A DNA stretch of 22,031 bases, taken from Prolixibacteraceae bacterium (GTDB lineage Bacteria; Bacteroidota; Bacteroidia; Bacteroidales; Prolixibacteraceae). The stretch is from positions 1 to 22,031 of the forward strand of contig JAFGGF010000462.1 of assembly GCA_016930735.1 (NCBI GenBank). Reading direction: 5' to 3'. The position numbers and the translations under genes were made by a program. The notes beneath the pieces are model-generated. The model saw nothing but the letters and a program-made list of their open reading frames with translations. It searched no databases and was not told the DNA's origin. Position 1 is the first letter of the stretch; each line of letters begins with the position of its first letter. Shown here piece after piece: positions 1 to 8,537 of the stretch.

Positions 1-2550
1 ACCCCGGAAGAGTTTTTTGGTTTTCAACCCGGGTCAGACAGGGAATTGTTTAATTACCAGCCATTGATAGATTATATGCAAAAACTGGATGAAGCATCGC
101 CAAGGGTGAAAATGATTGAAATAGGGGAGAGCCCCATGGGAAAGAAGATGTATGCGGTATTTCTTTCATCCGAAGAAAATATTGCAAATCTTGAGCATTT
201 AAAATATATAAATAAGGAACTTGCTTTGAATACGGAATTACCGGATTCTCAGAAGAATGAATATATTTCAGAAGGAAAGGTTTTTATTCTTGCAACATTA
301 TCGATGCACGCTACCGAAGTTGGGCCGTCACAGGCATCTCCGCTTGTTGCCTATGAAATTGCCACCACAACCGATCCCGAATTACTAGGTTGGCTCAACG
401 ATGTGGTTTATATGATTGTCCCTAACCATAATCCTGATGGGATGGACCTGGTTGTTGATTATTACAAAAAAACAAAAGATACAAAATACGAAGGTGCAAA
501 CCTGCCACAGGTTTACAACAAGTATGTGGGGCATGATAACAACCGTGATTTTGTGACTATAACTCAATCGGACAATGCTGCAGTCTCACTTCTTTGCAGC
601 AAAACCTGGTTTCCCCAGGTGATCGTGGAAAAACATCAGATGGGTTCAACGGGACCCAGGTATTCCGTACCACCACCCCACGACCCGATAGCAGAAAATA
701 TCGATGAATCGATGTGGAACTGGACGTGGATCTTTGGTTCCAACATGGCAAAGGATATGACGCGTGATGGCTGTGAAGGAGTTTCGCAGCATTGGGAATT
801 TGATGATTACTGGCCCGGTTCAACTTTAACAGCTGAGTGGAAAAATGTTATTGGGTTGTTGACTGAATGTGCCAGCGTTCAGGTAGCAAAACCCATTTAT
901 GTCGAAAAAAGTGAATTAAGAACCAGCGGCAAAGGGCTGGGTGAATATGCAAAAAGTATCAATATGCCAAAACCATGGGAAGGGGGTTGGTGGCGTCTTG
1001 GTGATATTGTAAAATTCGAATTATCCTCAACAAGGTCGTTGATAAAAACAGGATCAATTCATCGCAAAGATATCCTGATTCACCGGAATAAAGTGGCTGT
1101 GGAAGAAGTGAATAAAGGGAAAACCATGGCTCCTTTTTATTATATTTTCCCGGCTGAACAGCATGACGAAGGTGAACTTGCCAACCTGCTGACATTACTC
1201 GATGAACACGGAGTTTCGGTTTTTAAAACTACAAAAGAGCTGGTTATTGAAGGTAAAATATACAAAGCGGGTGATTTTGTTGTGCCTTTGTCCCAGCCTT
1301 TCCGGAGTTTTATCAAAGAGGTACTTGAAGCTCAGGCTTATCCTGAAAGGCATTATATGGCTGGTGGCCAGTTAATAGAACCTTACGATATTACAAGCTG
1401 GTCGTTGCCGTTGCACATGGGTGTTAATTTATTTGAAATAGATACTCCACAATCCGAACTTGCCGGATCAATTCAAAAAGTCGGATTTCCGCTGGATCAA
1501 AAATTTTCGATTCCTGAAGAAACAAATACCCTGATTTTCCCGGTCAGGAAAAATGAAAGTTTTAAAGCTGCTTTTGCCGCACTTGCGAAAGAGATCCAGG
1601 TTTTCAGGGCAGAGGAAGAAATGACGGTTGCAGGGCTTGAAATTAAAAAGGGTGACTTTGTTGTCCCTTATAAAAAGAAAGATCAGGAAGACTGGAAGAA
1701 AATTATCGAAGGATTAAAAACCGTTGTTCCATCGGTAACTGAAGAAATAAAAAACGGAATAGCTGAAGTTGAAATGCCTGAAATAGCTCTTATCGAAACC
1801 AATTTTCATGACATGGATGCAGGCTGGACACGGTATATTTTGGATAATTATCATATTCCATTTACAGTTTTAAAACCGGGAGAGGTGGCCCTTAAACAGT
1901 TGTCGGCATTTGATGTAATAATTTTACCGGATAACGATAAGGAAATTTTACTTTCAGGGAAAAATAAATCAGGCAGTGGTACCTATAATATCCCGGCGTA
2001 CGATCCTCAATTTACAAAAGGCCTGACAAAAGACGGGCAGCAGGACCTGATCCGTTTTGTAAACGATGGAGGAATAATAATATCCTGGGGCCGTTCGGCA
2101 CAGTTGTTTATGGGAGCACAGTCGTTAAAAAATCCAGGGGGAGTTACAGAGGATTTCCAGCTTCCCGTTAATGATATCTCCGAAATCCTTCAGAAACAAA
2201 AATTATATTGCCCCGGATCATTATTAAAAGTTGAATTGAAAGAGGATTTTCCGTTGACTTATGGTATGGAGAAAACAGCCAATGTTTTTACACGCGCGCG
2301 TCCCGTGTTTTCAACTTCTGTACCGTATTTCGATACCGACAGGCGGGTAATTGCAGCTTATCCTGAAGATGACAAAGATATCCTTGTTAGTGGATATATC
2401 GACAATGAAAAACTACTGGAAGGTAAAGCCGCCATGATATGGGCAAAAAAAGGCAAAGGGCAGTTTGTTTTTTATGGTTTCTATCCGCAGTTCAGAGCAT
2501 CAACAACCGGAACTTATAAATTACTTTTTAATGCCTTATTGCTAAAATAA
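1..2550 (+). CDS. M14-family zinc carboxypeptidase, 5'-truncated by window edge
   Basis: The reading frame is open from base 1, so the start codon and any signal peptide lie outside the window; the first ATG/TTG-type codon at 46 is internal. The opening residues (TPEEFFGFQPGSDREL) resemble the conserved beginning of large secreted Bacteroidota M14 peptidases. The zinc site is intact: H-x2-E with His at 307-309 and Glu at 316-318, third ligand His at 634-636 (EKHQMG), and probable catalytic Glu at 865-867 (LLTECAS). An NNRDF motif at 538-552 fits the substrate-binding region. The C-terminal third (about 1780-2540) looks like a class-I glutamine-amidotransferase-like fold, as seen in this subfamily, without a recognisable catalytic triad. 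Likely a periplasmic or surface exopeptidase in peptide scavenging. It ends at a terminator shared with the convergent gene. Confidence 0.93.
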   Translation, partial: TPEEFFGFQPGSDRELFNYQPLIDYMQKLDEASPRVKMIEIGESPMGKKMYAVFLSSEENIANLEHLKYINKELALNTELPDSQKNEYISEGKVFILATLSMHATEVGPSQASPLVAYEIATTTDPELLGWLNDVVYMIVPNHNPDGMDLVVDYYKKTKDTKYEGANLPQVYNKYVGHDNNRDFVTITQSDNAAVSLLCSKTWFPQVIVEKHQMGSTGPRYSVPPPHDPIAENIDESMWNWTWIFGSNMAKDMTRDGCEGVSQHWEFDDYWPGSTLTAEWKNVIGLLTECASVQVAKPIYVEKSELRTSGKGLGEYAKSINMPKPWEGGWWRLGDIVKFELSSTRSLIKTGSIHRKDILIHRNKVAVEEVNKGKTMAPFYYIFPAEQHDEGELANLLTLLDEHGVSVFKTTKELVIEGKIYKAGDFVVPLSQPFRSFIKEVLEAQAYPERHYMAGGQLIEPYDITSWSLPLHMGVNLFEIDTPQSELAGSIQKVGFPLDQKFSIPEETNTLIFPVRKNESFKAAFAALAKEIQVFRAEEEMTVAGLEIKKGDFVVPYKKKDQEDWKKIIEGLKTVVPSVTEEIKNGIAEVEMPEIALIETNFHDMDAGWTRYILDNYHIPFTVLKPGEVALKQLSAFDVIILPDNDKEILLSGKNKSGSGTYNIPAYDPQFTKGLTKDGQQDLIRFVNDGGIIISWGRSAQLFMGAQSLKNPGGVTEDFQLPVNDISEILQKQKLYCPGSLLKVELKEDFPLTYGMEKTANVFTRARPVFSTSVPYFDTDRRVIAAYPEDDKDILVSGYIDNEKLLEGKAAMIWAKKGKGQFVFYGFYPQFRASTTGTYKLLFNALLLK

Positions 2551-2571
2551 AAAGATATTAAAAGAACATTG

Positions 2572-2600
2572 AAGAGAGGTTGAAAAGGCCTCTCTTTTAT
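2572..2600. terminator. Bidirectional terminator between convergent genes
   Basis: Perfect 8-bp inverted repeat AAGAGAGG (2572-2579) and CCTCTCTT (2589-2596) around a 9-nt loop, followed on the + strand by a T-rich run. It lies in the 46-bp gap between the M14 peptidase and the convergent VOC-fusion gene, whose stop codon abuts the right arm. Confidence 0.75.
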
Positions 2601-3433
2601 TTTGTTGTTTGCCCTTCGTATGATTTGGTAAATTCATTGTCAATGGGTTCCCAGAGTTCGATCTTGTTGTTTTCAGGATCAAGAATGTGGACAAATTTGC
2701 CATACTCATAAGTTTCAATTTCATCTAAAACTGTAACACCGGCAGCTTTTAATTCATCCACAAGTTTTTCCAAGTTTTCAACCCGGTAGTTGATCATAAA
2801 ATCTTTTTCCGATGGTTTAAAATATTCGGTATTATCAGCAAAAGGGCTCCATTGTAAATACCCCTTTTTATCCGGTTCATCAGAAAGCCTGAATTCGAAC
2901 AAGGATCCATATTCGTTGGTTACCAGTCCGAGGTTGTTTTTGTACCATTCCCTCATTTTTTCAGGATCTTTTGACTTGAAAAAGATCCCGCCAATTCCGG
3001 TAGCTTTTTTGTTCCCCATTATTGTTGTATTATTTTTCTCATTAACCATTTCTGAAGTAATTTTGTTTTTGGAAATACCAATAAAAATAAGCAATGCAGA
3101 ACTCATGAAAATTACCGGGCACAGTTTAAACGGCAGAAAATTGACTCTAAAACCGGTTAAAAGGGAAATGACTGACAGAACAACCAACATTCCAATTATC
3201 AGCCAGTGTATAAATTTTGTTTGATCAATAATTCCTGTAATTGTTATCGTTATTGTAAGTAATCCAATGAAGATTAAAGTGGCTCCTTCATTGATCCACT
3301 CCATGGTTATTATGTGCTTGTTGTTTTTTGAGATTTCCCCAAATTCTTTAATTATATTTTTTGTCGGGAAAAGATGGGCAACTCCCCAGAATATGGTCAG
3401 AATTCCTGAAATATAAAATAGTATATTGTTCAT
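2597..3433 (-). CDS. Four-helix membrane protein fused to a VOC (glyoxalase-like) domain
   Basis: One uninterrupted 278-codon frame with two parts. Residues 1-120 hold about four hydrophobic segments (near 4-22, 50-67, 74-92, 103-120) with short loops, so this half should sit in the membrane. Residues 139-270 are a VOC-fold domain: it begins GIGGIFFKSKDPEKMREWY, contains the beta-strand/helix pattern ending GKFVHILDPENNKIELWEP, and keeps the terminal metal-ligand Glu (KIELWEP). Free-standing VOC proteins usually begin just like residues 139-150 (MGNKKATGIGGI), and there is an in-frame ATG at 3017-3019, so an internal start giving a soluble VOC protein is possible. The substrate is unknown; VOC enzymes act on glyoxal-type adducts, catechols or antibiotics. 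No operon partners are evident. Confidence 0.8.
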   Translation of the reverse strand: MNNILFYISGILTIFWGVAHLFPTKNIIKEFGEISKNNKHIITMEWINEGATLIFIGLLTITITITGIIDQTKFIHWLIIGMLVVLSVISLLTGFRVNFLPFKLCPVIFMSSALLIFIGISKNKITSEMVNEKNNTTIMGNKKATGIGGIFFKSKDPEKMREWYKNNLGLVTNEYGSLFEFRLSDEPDKKGYLQWSPFADNTEYFKPSEKDFMINYRVENLEKLVDELKAAGVTVLDEIETYEYGKFVHILDPENNKIELWEPIDNEFTKSYEGQTTK

Positions 3434-3505
3434 ATTTATTAATTTATATGTCTTTAAATATACATTTTTCTGAAATCAATTACCTGTGAGCCTGTATATT
3501 ATATT

Positions 3506-3805
3506 TTATAAATTTAAATGTTCTTCAGGAACTGATGCTTTTAAAATAAAAATAAAACCACTAATAATATATATTAAAGCCCGGATTAAAAAATCTTTCG
3601 GTTCTATCGGAAAGAAGGGATTGAATAGAACTGCAATACCTGCAAAAATGATAATCCATAAACTGAACCGTGATTTTATCTCCCTGATGATGACTAAAAC
3701 AGAACAAATTGTTGTCAGAATCCTTAGAAATATATTAAATCCTTCCGGCAGGTTTGCCATGCCAATTATCAGCAAAATCCCGGAAATCACCATTAAAAGT
3801 TTCAT
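3506..3805 (-). CDS. Small membrane protein, DUF6804-like
   Basis: A 99-aa protein with three or four hydrophobic helices (near 2-18, 27-42, 48-62, 73-88) and almost no soluble part. The central pattern FAGIAVLFNPFFPI followed by a short charged turn and a last helix recalls the DUF6804 family of small bacterial membrane proteins of unknown function; I recognise the pattern but could not search. It stands alone, with 72 bp to the downstream VOC-fusion gene. The opposite strand also has a long open frame here, but the hydrophobic, family-like composition supports the minus strand. Confidence 0.62.
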   Translation of the reverse strand: MKLLMVISGILLIIGMANLPEGFNIFLRILTTICSVLVIIREIKSRFSLWIIIFAGIAVLFNPFFPIEPKDFLIRALIYIISGFIFILKASVPEEHLNL

Positions 3806-3832
3806 GTATTTTTATTCATTTACATTTGGAGA

Positions 3833-3840
3833 CAAATGTA
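3833..3840 (-). promoter_or_regulatory. Possible -7 promoter element for the DUF6804-like gene
   Basis: Read on the minus strand the sequence is TACATTTG, an exact fit to the Bacteroidota -7 consensus TAnnTTTG, 28 bp upstream of the start codon. It forms one arm of a perfect 20-bp palindrome (3821-3840), so it may also be an operator. I see no good TTTG at -33. Confidence 0.3.
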
Positions 3841-4003
3841 CCAAAACCATACAATCTGTTATTCTGAAAAAATGAAGAATTTCTTTTGTTTTGAAGTTTT
3901 AATAAGAACCAAAACATGTTTTTCAGGGAACAAAAAATTAACCTTCTGAACCTGTAATTAGTTAATTATTAGTTAATCAGTTAGTCGTTTAAAACAATAC
4001 AGA

Positions 4004-4357
4004 TTATTTTGATTCCATGTATTTTGAAGGTTTGCATTTTTCTTTTAAGGTAATTCCATCATTTTCATTTATTAATATCAATCTATTTCTGGCTTTAATA
4101 AAACCGATACTAACTTTTTGTTCAATATAATATACTTTGCCGGCTTCAACTTCCAACTGCAATTTACTTGTATTTTCCGCTTTTGATATTAAAGTATGGG
4201 ATCCGGGGCTTAAGAAAGCATAAATATAGGTTTTTCCAATTGTATAACCTATATGTTCATTGTCATCAAAAACCCTGATTTTGATTAACTTCCCCAAAAA
4301 AGCCGGACGTAAAATATAAACTAATGCTTTTCCTTCAGGTATTTCAATTTTTTCCAT
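4004..4357 (-). CDS. DUF2846-like protein
   Basis: A 117-aa protein. The motif order PEGKALVYILRP, IKIRVFDDNEHIGYTIG, YIYAFLSPGSHTL, LQLEVEAGKVYYIEQ matches the beta-rich DUF2846 fold, which in other bacteria is often found in secreted or lipoprotein form. This copy begins directly with the domain (MEKIEIPEGKALV) and has no signal peptide, so it may be cytoplasmic. Function is unknown. It is 85 bp downstream of the large FtsX permease on the same strand and could be read from the same transcript, although a TAAATTTG -7-like element (minus strand, 4415-4408) lies between them. Confidence 0.6.
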   Translation of the reverse strand: MEKIEIPEGKALVYILRPAFLGKLIKIRVFDDNEHIGYTIGKTYIYAFLSPGSHTLISKAENTSKLQLEVEAGKVYYIEQKVSIGFIKARNRLILINENDGITLKEKCKPSKYMESK

Positions 4358-4442
4358 TGTGATAATAATTTAAAGGTTGATCAGTAAAAAGTAAAAATAT
4401 ATCAAATCAAATTTAAGCAATTTTGATAATTTTTACATGGTT

Positions 4443-6818
4443 CTACGTTTTCGATTTTATTGATTCTGCCGGATTTAAAATAGCAGCCTGGTAAGCCTTG
4501 TAACTTACTGTGATAACAGATATCAATAGGGTGATTACTGCTGCAACAATTAAAAGAAAAACACTGATTTTTATTCTGTAAACATAGTTTTCGAGCCATT
4601 TATGCATAAAATAATAGGCTACCGGAATTGCAATCAAAATAGCTATTCCGGCAAGCTTAAGAAAATATTTCAGTATCATCTGCAGAATTACAGATTCATC
4701 TGCACCAAATACTTTCCTTACGCCGATTTCTTTTGTCCTTTGTTCAACCATGTACGACGCCAAACCAAAGAGGCCCAAACAGGCAATAAGTATTGCCAGA
4801 ATCGTAAACAGGGTAAAAATAAATCCTCTTTTTTCGTCTGCTTCAAACTGGTTGTTAAACCTTTCAGATAAAAATGTATAGGAATAGGGTTGGTCGGGAA
4901 ATACTTCCTTCCATTTCGATTCTATAAAACTCAGGGAATTACTGATGTCATTGTCATTTAATTTTATATAAACAATGTTGTTTTTTATTCTGTAAGCAAG
5001 TAAAAGAGACTCTATCTCATTGTACATCCCGGTTTGATGATAATCTTTCATTACTCCGATAACTCTTGCGTTAAGCGCATCGGGGTTCCCGTATGCCTGA
5101 ATTTTTTTTCCGAGAGCTTCTGTCCACCCCATTCTTTTTACAAAGGTTTCGTTGACAATTACTCCTAAAAGTGTATCAGATGGCATATCCTGTTGAAAAT
5201 TCCTTCCTTCAACGATATTAATTCCAAGTGCATTAATAAAATCATGGTCAACAACAGTAAAATTAATACCACGTTCAGACATACCTAAATCGGTTTCAAC
5301 ATTGAATATTATTTTCCCCGATCCCTCACCCATTGGTGTATTTGTTGAACAAACATATTTTATTCCCGGATATTCGAGTAATGCGGTTTTAAGCACCGGA
5401 TATTTATTTATCATTGCCCTGTTTAATTGCAGGCTGACCACATTTTTCTGGTCGAATCCCTGATCTTTTGTTTTTAAGTAATTCAACTGATTATAAACAA
5501 CAAGGGTACAAATAATCATAATTACCGATATTGAAAATTGGATTACCACTAAAGTTTTTCGGAAATAACTGCCGGAAGTTCCCTGGGTTATTTCACCTTT
5601 TAGAACAGTGCTTGGATTAAACCGGGACAAATAAAACGCAGGATAACTGCCACCAAGGATTCCAACAATCAGGATAATGCTGAAAAGTGAAATTAATATT
5701 ACCGGGCTAATCAGAATGCTCAGGTCAAACGACTTTCCGGCAATGTAGTTGAATTTGGGTAAAAATATTATGATCAGGATAATACTTAATACAAGTGAAA
5801 ATAATGTAAGAAACACCGATTCGGCAAGGAATTGGAAAAGCAAAGGGCCGCGGCGCGAGCCGGCAACTTTTCTTAGTCCCACTTCTTTTACCCTTTTTGT
5901 CGACCGGGCAGTTGCAAGGTTCATATAATTCATTGCAGCAATTAATATCAGGAAAAAAGCTACTATGGCGAAAATATATACAAAAGTTATACTCCCGGTA
6001 GGCTCAGGCTCTCCGGCATTTGTTGAATAAAGATGGATATCCTTTAACGGTTCGAGAGTATATTCAATAGTTATATTTAAAGCTTCAAAAATCGACTTCA
6101 TGTAATTATCATACATACCCTGCAATTTTGTTTCAAAAGCCTTTACATCAAAACCTTCGGGAAATAACAGATAAGTAAAAACACCAAAATTTCCCCAACT
6201 GCCTATTTGTTTGGGCAGATTGTTTCGTGCAGCTACAGCATCGAAACGAAAATGAGAATTATTTGGTACATTGTCAATTATTGCTGCAACCTCATAGGTT
6301 CTCCCGCCCGCTGAAAGCGACTTTCCGATTGCATTTGTATTCCCAAAATATTTTAATGCTGTTTTTTGGGTTAGTGCTATTTTATTGGGTTGGCTTATGG
6401 CAGCTTTTGCATCTCCATCAATTACATGATAAGTAAAAATATCAAACAAAGTAGAATCGACATAATAGAAATTCTCTTCGTTAAACTCTTTATCTTCAAA
6501 TTTATACAAGTCACGGGGCATATTAATAAACCGAACATAAGACTGCACTTCAGGATAATCCTGTGCAACCTGGGGACCAAAAGGAATTTGCGCCACAATC
6601 CAGGTAAACTGGTCATCCCGTTCAGTTATAGTAGACGAAACACGGTAAATACGGTCGGCATTCTCATTGTAACTATCATAACTAACCTCGTCCGAAACAT
6701 ATATAATTAAAAACAATGAACTCGTGATTCCGAGGGTTAGTCCTATAATATTCAGAAAACTGTACCCGAAATATTTAAAAATATGCCTGATTGCTGTTTT
6801 TATAATGTTCTTTATCAT
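4443..6818 (-). CDS. Large ABC transporter permease, MacB/FtsX type
   Basis: 791 residues, the usual length for the duplicated MacB_PCD-FtsX permeases abundant in Bacteroidota. One helix near 20-41 is followed by a periplasmic MacB_PCD domain (about 42-270); three helices surround the conserved ARSTKRVKEVGLRKVAGS segment (about 303-320); a second helix near 430 precedes a second periplasmic domain; and three C-terminal helices carry the second FtsX motif, EQRTKEIGVRKVFGA. Such proteins pair with a MacB/LolD-type ATPase and couple ATP hydrolysis to periplasmic movement, usually in efflux or lipoprotein/peptide export. No ATPase, membrane-fusion protein or TolC is next to it, so the ATPase must come from elsewhere. 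The start at 6818 places a basic, amphipathic stretch before the first helix, typical of the family. Confidence 0.92.
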   Translation of the reverse strand: MIKNIIKTAIRHIFKYFGYSFLNIIGLTLGITSSLFLIIYVSDEVSYDSYNENADRIYRVSSTITERDDQFTWIVAQIPFGPQVAQDYPEVQSYVRFINMPRDLYKFEDKEFNEENFYYVDSTLFDIFTYHVIDGDAKAAISQPNKIALTQKTALKYFGNTNAIGKSLSAGGRTYEVAAIIDNVPNNSHFRFDAVAARNNLPKQIGSWGNFGVFTYLLFPEGFDVKAFETKLQGMYDNYMKSIFEALNITIEYTLEPLKDIHLYSTNAGEPEPTGSITFVYIFAIVAFFLILIAAMNYMNLATARSTKRVKEVGLRKVAGSRRGPLLFQFLAESVFLTLFSLVLSIILIIIFLPKFNYIAGKSFDLSILISPVILISLFSIILIVGILGGSYPAFYLSRFNPSTVLKGEITQGTSGSYFRKTLVVIQFSISVIMIICTLVVYNQLNYLKTKDQGFDQKNVVSLQLNRAMINKYPVLKTALLEYPGIKYVCSTNTPMGEGSGKIIFNVETDLGMSERGINFTVVDHDFINALGINIVEGRNFQQDMPSDTLLGVIVNETFVKRMGWTEALGKKIQAYGNPDALNARVIGVMKDYHQTGMYNEIESLLLAYRIKNNIVYIKLNDNDISNSLSFIESKWKEVFPDQPYSYTFLSERFNNQFEADEKRGFIFTLFTILAILIACLGLFGLASYMVEQRTKEIGVRKVFGADESVILQMILKYFLKLAGIAILIAIPVAYYFMHKWLENYVYRIKISVFLLIVAAVITLLISVITVSYKAYQAAILNPAESIKSKT

Positions 6819-7251
6819 GATTAAAACTTTTAATATGTTAAAAAAGTTTAGTTATTTTCTGAGCATTAGTCTGAATGAAATCAAATAAAATTACAAGCAA
6901 AATTACTTTTGTATAAACCATTTTTTATTAAAGTAATTTATCGTGGAATTTATACTAAAAATTAGCTTATACCCGGTACAATTTATGAAACCAGTGTATG
7001 TACCAATTGAAAGGTGATATTTATACATTATGTACATTTTGCTTAGGTTAAATATATGTAATTAAAATGAATCCTTTGTATTATAAAATTACTATCCGCT
7101 TATTTTATCTAAATAAATTTTGTTCAAACAAAAAGAGGTAGTAGATAGCATATTGTGGCGATAAGATTAAAGCAATATTGTATCAGAATGTTCTTATTAG
7201 AAGGGAGATAACTACAATAATTCACATTATTTGATTGACATTAAAATGGAG
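6819..7251. other. 433-bp AT-rich spacer, no gene seen
   Basis: No convincing ORF on either strand. It holds a TAATTTTG match to the -7 element on the minus strand (6905-6898), about 80 bp upstream of the permease start but without a clear -33 partner, and a short palindrome TTTTGTT-CA-AACAAAA (7118-7133). Probably the promoter region of the permease and the 3' flank of the next gene. Confidence 0.5.
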
Positions 7252-8265
7252 TTATTCGAGTGATTTATTCAATTCTTTGATTTCCTCTATTATTTTTTCT
7301 ATTTCTTTTTTAATTCTGTTTTCTTCAGAATTCTCACCTTGTTTTTCTTTGATTTCCTGGTAAAACTGCCAGGTTTGGGTTTCTTCACTTACACGCCAAT
7401 CAAGTTCCATTTTACGAAGTTTTTCTTCTTCTTGTCGTAAGTTATGGAGTTTATACTTTAAAGAATCGATTTTTTGATTTACTTCAATTTCTTTTTCGAG
7501 TTTTGGATTTTCCTTTATCAGTTTTTCATAACTCTGGGTATTCATAAAATTTAAGGCCATTTGTTTAATATTAGCGTTATCTGAATTATGATATATAAAC
7601 ATTAATTTATCCTGATCATTTATTTTTTCCATCGCTGAATAAGCATTGTCACGATTCGACTTCTGAAGTATATAATCGCAAAGAAATTTCTGATCATTAA
7701 TTTTTCTAAGTGCCCGGAAGCCTAAACTGTCCATATACTCATTTACCATTTGTTTTAATAGTGTTTGATCACTAATCTTGCTAACAGCCAGTTCATTTAA
7801 ATCAAAATCATTTAATCTAAATATTTCAGAATCAAGTGAGTTGATAAAATGATAGTATTTATTCCGGGTATCATTTTTCAGTACGAACAGATATGCCTCC
7901 TTTTTTATTTGTTTATCTGTACTTTGTACAGCAATATTTGCAATTAAATCAAGATCTTTTAGATTAAATGCAACTTCTTTTCGAATATTAATATCATGAT
8001 GCCTTTTGGCAATATTGAATAAATCTTTTCTTTTAGTAACATATTTCAAAGCTGTTTTTGCAGTCGAGTTATTCACTGCCTTCAAAACAACTCTGCTTGC
8101 TAATTTTGAATTTCCTTTTAGTTCCCAAAAATCTATTTCAGGAGGATAATACTTATTAGTAATTATTTTATTAATGAATTCTTTCTTCTTTTTCTTATTT
8201 AAGTGAGAAATAATGAACCAAACAATTAATACAATACCGAAAATGAGAAATAACAAGGTGTCCAT
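7252..8265 (-). CDS. Membrane-anchored HEAT-like repeat/coiled-coil protein, function unknown
   Basis: 337 residues in three parts. Residues 3-21 are a single N-terminal hydrophobic helix followed by KKKKK, which should leave the rest in the cytoplasm. Residues about 55-235 are alpha-helical repeats; the clearest units contain KISDQ (163-167), KINDQ (188-192) and KINDQ (214-218), 25-26 residues apart, each followed by a leucine-rich helix, resembling HEAT/armadillo-type scaffolds. Residues about 240-337 are highly charged (Glu/Lys) with a heptad-like pattern, probably a coiled coil. There is no catalytic motif. A protein-binding scaffold at the inner membrane is the most that can be inferred. 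It has no co-directional partner within 300 bp. Confidence 0.7.
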   Translation of the reverse strand: MDTLLFLIFGIVLIVWFIISHLNKKKKKEFINKIITNKYYPPEIDFWELKGNSKLASRVVLKAVNNSTAKTALKYVTKRKDLFNIAKRHHDINIRKEVAFNLKDLDLIANIAVQSTDKQIKKEAYLFVLKNDTRNKYYHFINSLDSEIFRLNDFDLNELAVSKISDQTLLKQMVNEYMDSLGFRALRKINDQKFLCDYILQKSNRDNAYSAMEKINDQDKLMFIYHNSDNANIKQMALNFMNTQSYEKLIKENPKLEKEIEVNQKIDSLKYKLHNLRQEEEKLRKMELDWRVSEETQTWQFYQEIKEKQGENSEENRIKKEIEKIIEEIKELNKSLE

Positions 8266-8418
8266 AACTGATTAGATGATTTTATAACAATGCAATTTAA
8301 TAAAAAGAGTTATAACGGTTTGATTTTAAAATAAAGATAACACAATATCAAATTGTTGAATATTATTTTTAAATAAAAGAGGAGCCAGATTTTACTCTAA
8401 CTCCCTTATTATTTTTAA

Positions 8419-8476
8419 GCGGGAAACGGGGATCCCCGTCTGGCTGGCGTCAGCCGGGCAGGGAACCCTCGGTGCC
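8419..8476 (-). pseudogene. tRNA-Gly relic A, 3' end only, with inserted hairpin
   Basis: Bases 8419-8434 (GCGGGAAACGGGGATC) are identical to the 3' acceptor/T-arm portion of the intact tRNA-Gly at 8539-8554, and the AT-rich flank before them (TTATTATTT...) also matches that gene's flank. Instead of continuing into GAACCCGCGACC, the copy runs into a strong hairpin (8434-8463) and then a diverged AACCCTCGGTGCC. The rest of the tRNA is absent. Most simply a partial duplication of the tRNA locus that was later interrupted. Confidence 0.6.
8434..8463. repeat. GC-rich palindromic element in tRNA relic A
   Basis: Thirteen-base arms (8434-8446 and 8451-8463) around a GCGT loop; the arms pair with two G-T wobbles and one mismatch. 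It stands out as GC-rich in AT-rich DNA and sits exactly where the T-loop of the relic should continue. Compatible with a small dispersed palindromic repeat, which needs a genome-wide count to confirm. Confidence 0.55.
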
Positions 8477-8500
8477 ATTTATAAAATATATTTTTAATGA

Positions 8501-8528
8501 AAAGAACCAGCTATTTCACTGGTTCTTT
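8501..8528 (-). terminator. Terminator of the tRNA-Gly transcript
   Basis: Perfect 10-bp inverted repeat AAAGAACCAG/CTGGTTCTTT with an 8-nt loop, beginning about 10 bp beyond the tRNA 3' end. Read on the minus strand the second arm runs into TTTTCATT, a modest T-tract. Confidence 0.65.
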
Positions 8529-8537
8529 ATTATTTAG

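Noticed and set aside
1780..2540. Active glutamine amidotransferase domain at the end of the M14 protein
   Set aside because: The fold is suggested by the pattern, but no nucleophile-elbow Cys or His-Glu pair is visible, so catalysis is not claimed.
2790..3224. 144-codon plus-strand frame
   Set aside because: It is antisense to the VOC-fusion gene, whose domain motifs are unmistakable.
3486..3875. 129-codon plus-strand frame opposite the DUF6804-like gene
   Set aside because: It is basic and low-complexity with no recognisable domain, and it lies antisense to a minus-strand frame with clear transmembrane pattern and a plausible promoter.
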